DNA of 5,670 bases, taken from contig JASHUP010000059.1 of assembly GCA_030039915.1 (NCBI GenBank), positions 1 to 5,670 of the forward strand, read 5' to 3'. Positions 1 to 5,270 of the stretch are shown here, piece after piece. The notes beneath the pieces were generated by a model. That model saw only the letters and a list, made by a program, of their open reading frames with translations, had not been told where the DNA came from and ran no database searches. Source of the DNA: Thermoplasmata archaeon (GTDB taxonomy: Archaea; Thermoplasmatota; Thermoplasmata; UBA184). Both the position numbers and the translations under genes were made by a program. Position 1 is the stretch's first letter. Each line of letters begins with the position of its first letter.

Positions 1-1268
1 CGCTCGATCACGAGCTGCTCGGTGTAGTGCGCCCATCCCTCGACGAACGACGGCGAGTGGTAGACCTTGCGCGCGAGACTCCCCGGGGTGGAGCGGAAGT
101 GGAGGTACTGCAGGTAGTGTCCGGGATAGACCTCGTGGACGGTGATGTTCTTCAGCATCGGGAAGTTGAACGAGCGCAGCCACTCCTCCTGCTGCGCGCT
201 GCTCCACGTCGGGTCGACCGGGGTGATGTAGTAGATCCCCTCGGTCGAGGCGGTGTCGAACGGTCCCGGAGGGTCCATGCTCGCGGTCGAGAGCGCCCGT
301 CCCCAGACCGGCGTCTCCTCGACACGACAGTTGGCCCCCGCCGGAACCGTCACGAGCGCCTTCGCCTCCACGAACCGAAGCGCCTCCTCGACGTAGCGCG
401 CAGCAGTTGGGATCATTTCAGCGGCCGCCGGATGACCGCGGTAGATCCGCTCGAGCAGCTCGTCGACCGTCAGGTGCTCCCCCTGGGCGATCTCCGAGAG
501 CCGATGCTGGTTCCGGGCGAGGTCGGCGGCCCCGGCGCGACGGATCTCGTCGAACGGCGCCTCGATCCCTTCCCGCACGAACAGCAGCCGCTGGAAGAGC
601 GCCGGGCCGAGGGCGAAATCGGGCGTCGCGCGCGGAAGATGGTGCTCCTTCAGCCAGCCGAGGAACTCGGTGACGGCGGCTTCGGCCGAAGCGCGGGCGA
701 CAGCCACCGCTTCCTGGAGGCCGGCTTTCGCGGCGAACGCCTCCGCCTCCGCGAAGTGCGCCGGAAGGCCTCCGCCCATCGCGAGCGAGAGCTGGACGAA
801 CGGACGGGGGAGCGTCTCCCGCAGCCGAGCCCGTCCGTCCGCGAGCAGACGGGGCACCTCGCGGAGCGTCGCGACGATCGCGTCGACGCGGTGCTCGACC
901 GGAGCGTACTCCTTCGCGATGTACGCCGTGAGGGAGATGCTCCCGACGTAGTTCATCGGGTTCCGTTCGAGGTCGGCGGTGAACCGCAGGTCGAAGAGCG
1001 GGCTCTCCAGGAGAAGGCTCAGCAGGAACCCGTCGGTCTTCCGCGGCGAGGCGAGGCCCTCGCGCGGGACGGCGGCGAGACGGGCCAGGAGGTCGTCCGC
1101 GGTCCGGACCCATTGGTCCGTGGCGCCCTTCGAGAGGTCGGGGACACGACCGTCGTAGTCGTGGAGACCCAGCCCCACGGCGTACGATGGTTGCAGCACG
1201 AAGAGATGGTCGACGATCTCTCGCTCGAGCGCGTCGAACTCGGAGACGGAATCGTTCGCGGAACTCAT
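1..1268 (-). CDS. DUF885-family predicted metallopeptidase, N-terminal part (runs off left edge)
   Basis: Translating the minus strand from the ATG at 1268 gives 422 residues with no stop before the window ends, starting MSSANDSVSEFDALEREIVD. The family call rests on the motif HEVYPGHYLQ at residues 378-387 and FVEGWAHYTEQ at about 408-418. These match the HExxPGHxxQ and EGWAxYxE signatures of DUF885 proteins. His378, Glu379, His384 and Glu410 are the likely metal-binding and catalytic residues. Members are usually about 550-600 residues, so roughly 130-180 C-terminal residues should lie outside the window. No signal peptide or membrane segment is visible, so the protein is probably cytoplasmic. 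The substrate is unknown; a peptidase role is inferred from the motifs and from the family's resemblance to gluzincin peptidases. The start is preceded by a weak TATA-like sequence about 33 bases upstream. The gene lies 69 bases downstream of the zinc-ribbon gene on the same strand and may share its transcript or use its own promoter. Confidence 0.85.
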   Translation of the reverse strand, partial: MSSANDSVSEFDALEREIVDHLFVLQPSYAVGLGLHDYDGRVPDLSKGATDQWVRTADDLLARLAAVPREGLASPRKTDGFLLSLLLESPLFDLRFTADLERNPMNYVGSISLTAYIAKEYAPVEHRVDAIVATLREVPRLLADGRARLRETLPRPFVQLSLAMGGGLPAHFAEAEAFAAKAGLQEAVAVARASAEAAVTEFLGWLKEHHLPRATPDFALGPALFQRLLFVREGIEAPFDEIRRAGAADLARNQHRLSEIAQGEHLTVDELLERIYRGHPAAAEMIPTAARYVEEALRFVEAKALVTVPAGANCRVEETPVWGRALSTASMDPPGPFDTASTEGIYYITPVDPTWSSAQQEEWLRSFNFPMLKNITVHEVYPGHYLQYLHFRSTPGSLARKVYHSPSFVEGWAHYTEQLVIE

Positions 1269-1293
1269 GGTAGCGGGGCTCGGGGAACGGACC

Positions 1294-1307
1294 GAGCTCA
1301 AAAGCTC
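1294..1307 (-). promoter_or_regulatory. Possible TATA region inside a short inverted repeat, upstream of the DUF885 gene
   Basis: On the minus strand the sequence gagcttttgagctc holds a T-rich core centred about 32 bases before the ATG at 1268. This is close to the spacing of an archaeal TATA box with a very short leader. The core is flanked by perfect 5-base inverted arms (gagct and agctc) around a 4-base loop. The T-run is a weak TATA match, and the inverted repeat may be chance. Confidence 0.3.
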
Positions 1308-1337
1308 ACGGGCCGAGAGGATGCTCCGCTCCCCCGG

Positions 1338-1652
1338 TCATTCGACCCAGGTCATCCTGCACGTAGCGCAGCGGTGGTCAACGAGCGGAGTCCCGCAGAC
1401 GAAACACTTCGAGAGGCTGTCCACCGGGCTCGCCGCGGGGACCGGCGGCGAGGGACGGGCGGGCAGTGGAGGGGGCGATCGACTCGTCGGCGGGGCGACG
1501 GGGGCCGGGGCTGGGGAGGGCGACGCCGGAGCCGGAGTGGGCTCGCTCGGCGTGGCGGCCGGGGCGGGTTCGGCAGGTGGGGTCGCCGCCTCCGGTTTTT
1601 CCGCGTCGGGCTCCGGGTCCTTGTCCCGGCGGAACCGTCGGAAGAGGGACAT
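1338..1652 (-). CDS. Small Pro/Ala-rich protein with C-terminal zinc ribbon
   Basis: The 104-residue protein has three parts. Residues 1-12 form a basic start (MSLFRRFRRDKD). Residues about 13-79 form a low-complexity linker, mostly Pro and Ala with Ser, Thr and Glu. Residues 80-104 carry Cys83, Cys86, Cys95 and Cys98 in a CX2C-X8-CX2C arrangement, typical of a short zinc ribbon that binds one zinc ion. The family is not recognised. The shape suggests an adaptor: a basic, possibly membrane- or nucleic-acid-touching N-terminus joined by a flexible arm to a zinc-bound knob. The frame is open upstream to an ATG at 1775, but that start would overlap the divergent ridA gene. The ATG at 1652 is preferred because a TATA-like box lies 28 bases upstream, fitting a leaderless transcript. 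The gene is divergent from ridA and 69 bases upstream of the DUF885 gene. Pro/Ala-rich stretches can arise as shadows in GC-rich DNA, but the four well-spaced cysteines argue for a real gene. Confidence 0.72.
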   Translation of the reverse strand: MSLFRRFRRDKDPEPDAEKPEAATPPAEPAPAATPSEPTPAPASPSPAPAPVAPPTSRSPPPLPARPSPPVPAASPVDSLSKCFVCGTPLVDHRCATCRMTWVE

Positions 1653-1674
1653 GAACTCCCCCGAGACGGTCGCG

Positions 1675-1684
1675 CTCTTTACTC
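1675..1684 (-). promoter_or_regulatory. Candidate TATA box of the zinc-ribbon gene
   Basis: The minus-strand sequence gagtaaagag is an A/T-rich island in a GC-rich spacer. Its centre lies about 28 bases before the ATG at 1652, so transcription would start at or next to the start codon. It forms one half of a compact divergent promoter region shared with ridA. Confidence 0.4.
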
Positions 1685-1705
1685 CGCGCCCCACCGGCCC
1701 GCACA

Positions 1706-1713
1706 CGTTTTTG
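1706..1713 (+). promoter_or_regulatory. Candidate TATA box of the ridA-flpA unit
   Basis: The T-run in cgtttttg is centred about 25 bases before the ATG at 1735 and is the only A/T-rich patch on that side of the divergent spacer. The spacing fits a leaderless archaeal transcript. The match to a full TATA consensus is poor. Confidence 0.35.
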
Positions 1714-1734
1714 GGGCGAGCGCTTCCCGGCACC

Positions 1735-2199
1735 ATGGCCCCGACCCCGTCCGAACGGCTTCGCGAGCTCGGCATCGAACTACCTCCGCCCCCTCGGCCC
1801 GCCGGGGCATACTCGCCGGTGGTGCACGACCACGGACGCGCGTGGGTGTCGGGCCAGATCGTGACCGAAGGCGGGGCCGTGGTGCACCCCGGCCTCGTGG
1901 ACCGCGACGTGCCGGCCGACGTCGCCCGGGACCTCGCTCGTCGTGCGACACTCCAGGCGTTGAGCGCGCTCGGCGCCGAACTGGGGTCGATCGACCGGAT
2001 CCGTCGATTCCTGAGGGTGACGGTCTACGTGGCGTCCTCCCCGGGGTTCGGCCGCCAGCACGAGGTGGCGAACGGGGCGACCGAGCTGCTCATCCAGCTG
2101 TTCGGCGACGCGGGACGTCCGGCCCGGGCCGCGGTCGGCGTTGCCGGCCTTCCGCTCGAGGCTCCCGTCGAGGTCGAATACCTCGCCGCGACGGACTAG
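1735..2199 (+). CDS. RidA family protein (YjgF/YER057c/UK114), long subfamily
   Basis: The 154-residue protein belongs to the RidA superfamily. Canonical RidA hydrolyses reactive enamine/imine intermediates made by PLP enzymes, releasing ammonia and the 2-keto acid. Visible signatures are the early PAGAYSPVV (22-30) and WVSGQI (37-42), the FGDAGRPARAAVGVAGLP stretch (123-140) and the final PVEVEYL (144-150). Arg131 and Glu146 are 15 residues apart, like Arg105 and Glu120 of E. coli RidA, so the substrate-carboxylate-binding arginine is kept. The NGATELLIQLFGDAGR segment and the length match the longer RidA-like subfamily of about 150-160 residues rather than the classical ~128-residue enzyme, so the substrate may differ. 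The protein should be cytoplasmic and probably trimeric, as is usual in the family. The ATG at 1735 is chosen because it gives the family length and follows a TATA-like T-run. The upstream open frame is antisense to the zinc-ribbon gene. flpA starts 7 bases after the stop, indicating co-transcription. Confidence 0.9.
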   Translation: MAPTPSERLRELGIELPPPPRPAGAYSPVVHDHGRAWVSGQIVTEGGAVVHPGLVDRDVPADVARDLARRATLQALSALGAELGSIDRIRRFLRVTVYVASSPGFGRQHEVANGATELLIQLFGDAGRPARAAVGVAGLPLEAPVEVEYLAATD

Positions 2200-2206
2200 G
2201 GTACCC

Positions 2207-2863
2207 GTGAAGCCGGCCGCGTGGGACGGGGTCTATCGGGACGGACGCGACCTCTTCACCGTCAACCGGACACCCGGTTCGAAGGTCTACGGCGAGACGC
2301 TCACGACCGCCGACGGGGTCGAGTACCGAGGCTGGGATCCGTTTCGCTCGAAGCTCGCCGCGCTACTCCTCAAAGGGGCGCCCCCAGACGTCCTCGGACG
2401 GCCGAAGACCGTCCTCTACCTCGGAGCAGCGCACGGCACCACCGTCAGCCATCTCTCCGACGTGTTCCCCGATGCGACGATCTTCGCGATCGAGAAGAGC
2501 CCGACCTCGTTCGCGCCGCTTCTCGCCCTCGCGCGACGCCGACCCGGCCTGGTTCCGATCCTCGCCGACGCCCAGCTGCCCGAGCGCTACCAGGCGGACG
2601 TCGGCGCGGTCGAGCTCGTGTACCAGGACGTCGCGCAGAGGAACCAAGCAGGGATCTTCGTCGAGAACGCGCGAGCCTGCCTCGCCCCGGGGGGCCGCGG
2701 CCTCCTCATGCTCAAGGTCCGCTCGGTCACGCAGCAGCGTCCGACCCCGACGGTGGTCCGGGAAGCCCGTCAGACCCTCTCGACGGCTCGGCTTACCGTG
2801 ACGTACGAGACGCCGCTCGCCCCGTTCGCTCGGGAACACGTCGCGCTCGCGGTCGAGAGCTGA
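2207..2863 (+). CDS. flpA: Fibrillarin-like rRNA/tRNA 2'-O-methyltransferase
   Basis: FlpA is the SAM-dependent methyltransferase of archaeal C/D-box sRNPs. With Nop5 and L7Ae it methylates ribose 2'-OH groups in rRNA and tRNA at sites chosen by guide RNAs. The 218-residue product has the usual length. The N-terminal part carries the archaeal fibrillarin signature SKVYGE (25-30), VEYRGWDPFRSKLAA (38-52) and a leucine-rich helix. The Rossmann-like SAM fold shows VLYLGAAHGTTVSHLSD (69-85) as motif I, AIEKSP (94-99) as the acidic SAM-ribose strand, ILADAQ (118-123), the conserved VYQDVAQRNQA (138-148) and LMLKVRS (167-173). Conserved catalytic-site lysines and the aspartate Asp141 are present. 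The GTG at 2207 is chosen because it lies 7 bases after the ridA stop and gives the expected N-terminus; the in-frame ATG at 2141 would overlap ridA by 59 bases and add unrelated residues. The usual partner gene nop5 is not beside it in this window. Confidence 0.95.
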   Translation: MKPAAWDGVYRDGRDLFTVNRTPGSKVYGETLTTADGVEYRGWDPFRSKLAALLLKGAPPDVLGRPKTVLYLGAAHGTTVSHLSDVFPDATIFAIEKSPTSFAPLLALARRRPGLVPILADAQLPERYQADVGAVELVYQDVAQRNQAGIFVENARACLAPGGRGLLMLKVRSVTQQRPTPTVVREARQTLSTARLTVTYETPLAPFAREHVALAVES

Positions 2864-2896
2864 CCCGCACCGTTCACGCTCCAGCGGGAGCTGGCC

Positions 2897-2907
2897 GAGG
2901 AAATACC
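2897..2907 (+). promoter_or_regulatory. Candidate TATA box of the surface/wHTH gene
   Basis: The sequence gaggaaatacc is the only A/T-rich patch in the 75 bases between flpA and the next gene. Its purine-rich start followed by AAATA resembles a BRE plus TATA element. It lies about 35 bases before the GTG at 2939 and would predict a start site near 2928 with a leader of roughly ten bases. Confidence 0.35.
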
Positions 2908-2927
2908 GGGCCCCCCGTCCTCCACGG

Positions 2928-2939
2928 CGGGTCGACCCG
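2928..2939 (+). repeat. 12-base perfect palindrome overlapping the GTG start of the surface/wHTH gene
   Basis: The bases cgggtcgacccg read the same on both strands and end on the first base of the start codon. They are nested with a second inverted pair, ccacg at 2922-2926 and cgtgg at 2938-2942. The position at the predicted transcription start would suit an operator or a small 5' hairpin. Short GC-rich palindromes are not rare in DNA of this composition. Confidence 0.35.
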
Positions 2940-5203
2940 TGGCGAGGTTCGCTCTCGGTCCGACAGCAGGGCTCCTTGCCCTCGTGGTTGACTCCGCTCT
3001 CGTGGTCGGTCTTACCCTCGGTACGTTCGGGCCCGTGGCGTCGGTGCCGCCTCCCCACCTCGACGAAGCGGTCGTCGGCCACTCCGAAACCAACGCCTCC
3101 TCGACGGGCCTCACCGTGGACCCAGCCTCCTACTGGCTCCGGACGGGGTCGAACGTCACCTTCCGCGCGGTGTGGTCCACCCTGTTGCCCTTGTGCCGAA
3201 TCGTCCCTCTGTGGTACTCCTGGTCGCTCGCGGGCTCGAACATCACGGGGTTTCTCAACGCGACGACAGGTCCCTCCGCCACGTTCGTGGCGGCCAGCTT
3301 CGCTTCGGGGACGTCCGACGTCGACGTGCGGTCGGACGCCGTGCTTGACTGCGGCGGGAACGAGGCGGTTGTCGATCGGACGGGCGTCGCCAACGTCTCG
3401 GTCGCCGTTCCTCTCTCGGTACGGGACGTCGGCGTGACGCCCGACCCGCTTCTGCCCGGGGAGAATGCTACGCTCCGCGGTACCGTCGAGGGCGGGGAGC
3501 CTCCCTACTCCCTCGTCGTAGCGTGGGGGGATGACACTCGAACGGTGTTCGTTCTTTCGGCCCCCGGAGCCTTCTCGCTCAACCACAGCTTCGCGGCCGG
3601 CGAGTTCACCCCGTCGCTCCTCGTAAGCGACTCGGCCGGAAATCTCGTCAACATATCCGTCGACGAGAGTATAGGAGTCGGCACCGGCCTAGAAGTGGGC
3701 ATCATCCCCTCTAGTTCTACGGCCGAAGTGGGGATCCCAGTCGATTTCGCCGGGATCGTCAGTGGGCTTGCTCAAGGTACCACCCCACTCTTTGACTGTT
3801 CTAACGCGACGAATAGCGTCGGCACGGGAGATTCCGAAAACTCCAGTGTTACCGTGTTCTCGTGCACGTTCACCTCCGTGGGTCCCCAAGTCGTGCTGTT
3901 CGGAGCGTACCCCGTCGCACCAGGAGCGCCGACCGACAGCGTCGTCCTGGTCGAGCAAGTCAACCCGACCCCCCGCATTTCGATCGAACCACTGACGCTT
4001 GTCGACAGTGCTGGGAATCTTGCAGACGCGCTGGTAAGTGTGTCTGGAGGCGTGTTGCCTCTCGCTCTTACGTGGACTACCGGAGAAAATCAATCGGGTG
4101 GAAACGAAACACTCGAATCCGACGGGCAAGGAATCGTTGGGATTGTCCCGGAGGGGCCTGGCGCTATCGAGTTGACGACTCGGCTTATTGATAGCTTGGG
4201 AATCACGTCGGATAACACAACGCCACCGCTCGACGTTTACCCGCAGCTCGATGCAAACGTAACAGGCAATGATTCGGTCATTGGTTCCGAAATAATTGCC
4301 GGTGTGCAGGGGGTAGTATACTCTGGTTGTGCTCCTTTCTTCTGGTGGGTAGTCCCAGCGTATCCCCCTCTGAACAGTTCTGCAGAGAACGGGAGTCTGG
4401 CTGGAGTTTCAGATTTTGATTGGAGTGCCTTTTACGCTCTTGAAGGGAGCCTGCCAATTTCAGTGGTACTACTCGACGGATGTGGAGACTTTTGGGAAGA
4501 ACAGTTTTCGGTTCCCCTCTTTCCGCCGCTTCTCGCTCTCGTCGCTGCGTCACCCGTCTCCAACTCTTCGAACGACGCAATTGGACTCAATCTATCGATC
4601 CGCGGAGGAAATCCCCCATTTGACATCGAACTGAGTGAGAACGGAAATGAAACGTGGAATCTGCGGGCGGTTGGAGACGGCAGATATCACTGGCTGTTCG
4701 CTGTTGACGGCCCGGGCACGTACCCTTTTTCAGTCGCAGTCAGCGATTCCCTTGGAACTTGCTCTTGGGCGAACGTTACGGTCATCTACGTTTCGCCAGG
4801 GCTCGAACCGATTGGACCCTCTCCGACGCCGCCATCGCCCCCCATTACACCCCCAAAACCAGCCGGAGACCCGGCCTCTCCTTCCATAACGGATGTTGGC
4901 CTCCTACTGATTCCACTTGCGATTCCAATTAGCGGCGCAATTATCGTACTGTGTGTGCGGCTTCGCCACGATCGAAAGATCCCTCAGAGCGGCCGACCAA
5001 ATGCGACGGCGGCTCTAAGAAAAGTCTTCGAAACCGTTCACGGCATTGAACGGCATACCGTGGAGAAAGCGGCTGAGGCGGAGGGAATTCCGCATCGAAT
5101 CGTAAAGTCGACTATCGATCAACTCGTTTCTAGTGGTACGATCCGTTCAGAGAACAGAACTTCTGGCGACGAGAGGCTTTCCTGGACTAGCGATGGTGAT
5201 TGA
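2939..5203 (+). CDS. Membrane-anchored surface protein with PKD/Ig-like repeats and cytoplasmic winged-helix tail
   Basis: The 754-residue protein is not a named family. Residues 8-32 form a hydrophobic N-terminal helix (signal peptide or anchor). Residues ~55-620 resemble tandem Ig/PKD-like beta domains. The clearest is 166-241, where WGDD (196-199) stands at the place of the PKD WxFGDG motif. GGxPP-type starts recur at 185, 369 and 556, and V/I-DS-x-G endings at 229, 417 and 600. Twenty-one N-X-S/T sequons occur before the membrane helix. Cysteines 86/138, 287/309 and 464/515 could form disulfides. A Pro-rich stalk (626-648) leads to a transmembrane helix (652-674), followed by the basic RLRHDRK, which places the tail in the cytoplasm. 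Residues ~688-750 look like a winged helix-turn-helix: a helix, HTVEKAAEAEG, the putative recognition helix IPHRIVKSTIDQLVSSG, then a wing. The GTG is the only ATG/GTG/TTG start between the upstream stop (the flpA TGA) and the coding region, and no methionine occurs elsewhere in the protein. GC content falls after about residue 234. A surface sensor coupled to DNA binding is inferred; an adhesin or S-layer-like role is the alternative. Confidence 0.85.
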   Translation: MARFALGPTAGLLALVVDSALVVGLTLGTFGPVASVPPPHLDEAVVGHSETNASSTGLTVDPASYWLRTGSNVTFRAVWSTLLPLCRIVPLWYSWSLAGSNITGFLNATTGPSATFVAASFASGTSDVDVRSDAVLDCGGNEAVVDRTGVANVSVAVPLSVRDVGVTPDPLLPGENATLRGTVEGGEPPYSLVVAWGDDTRTVFVLSAPGAFSLNHSFAAGEFTPSLLVSDSAGNLVNISVDESIGVGTGLEVGIIPSSSTAEVGIPVDFAGIVSGLAQGTTPLFDCSNATNSVGTGDSENSSVTVFSCTFTSVGPQVVLFGAYPVAPGAPTDSVVLVEQVNPTPRISIEPLTLVDSAGNLADALVSVSGGVLPLALTWTTGENQSGGNETLESDGQGIVGIVPEGPGAIELTTRLIDSLGITSDNTTPPLDVYPQLDANVTGNDSVIGSEIIAGVQGVVYSGCAPFFWWVVPAYPPLNSSAENGSLAGVSDFDWSAFYALEGSLPISVVLLDGCGDFWEEQFSVPLFPPLLALVAASPVSNSSNDAIGLNLSIRGGNPPFDIELSENGNETWNLRAVGDGRYHWLFAVDGPGTYPFSVAVSDSLGTCSWANVTVIYVSPGLEPIGPSPTPPSPPITPPKPAGDPASPSITDVGLLLIPLAIPISGAIIVLCVRLRHDRKIPQSGRPNATAALRKVFETVHGIERHTVEKAAEAEGIPHRIVKSTIDQLVSSGTIRSENRTSGDERLSWTSDGD

Positions 5204-5205
5204 TG

Positions 5206-5236
5206 GCTTTGGGACAGCCGCTTACCGCTCCAAAGC
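5206..5236. repeat. Inverted repeat in the spacer before the last gene
   Basis: The 7-base arms gctttgg (5206-5212) and ccaaagc (5230-5236) are perfect inverses separated by 17 bases. They sit between the stop of the surface/wHTH gene and the TATA box at 5241. The right arm abuts the expected BRE position. It could be an operator for the downstream gene, a weak 3'-end hairpin for the upstream one, or chance; no T-tract follows it. Confidence 0.35.
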
Positions 5237-5238
5237 GA

Positions 5239-5248
5239 GGTTTATAGG
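5239..5248 (+). promoter_or_regulatory. TATA box of the last gene
   Basis: The sequence ggtttatagg contains TTTATA, the best TATA match in the window. Its centre is about 27 bases before the GTG at 5271, predicting transcription that begins at the start codon itself (a leaderless mRNA). It also supports the plus strand as the coding strand here. Confidence 0.6.
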
Positions 5249-5270
5249 GACCTGCGGACCCGACGGGGAC

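Noticed and set aside
1267..1734. N-terminal extension of the RidA protein by 156 residues
   Set aside because: The extension is Gly/Ala-rich antisense of the zinc-ribbon gene. The family length and the TATA-like box support the ATG at 1735.
2141..2206. Longer flpA starting at the ATG at 2141
   Set aside because: It would overlap the conserved C-terminus of ridA and add Arg/Ser-rich residues absent from FlpA proteins. The GTG at 2207 gives the normal N-terminus.
27..2210. A 727-codon plus-strand open frame spanning the DUF885, zinc-ribbon and ridA regions
   Set aside because: It is antisense to two recognisable genes and out of frame with a third. Its product is Arg/Gly-rich without domains. 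GC-rich DNA with few stop codons explains its length.
2363..3586. A 407-codon minus-strand open frame
   Set aside because: It is antisense to flpA, whose family motifs are unmistakable, and to the start of the surface gene. Its product is Arg/Glu/Gly-rich low-complexity sequence.
4800..4866. CRISPR-like or tandem DNA repeat in the proline-rich stretch
   Set aside because: The repetition is only of proline codons in the stalk before the membrane helix. There are no regular repeat-spacer units.
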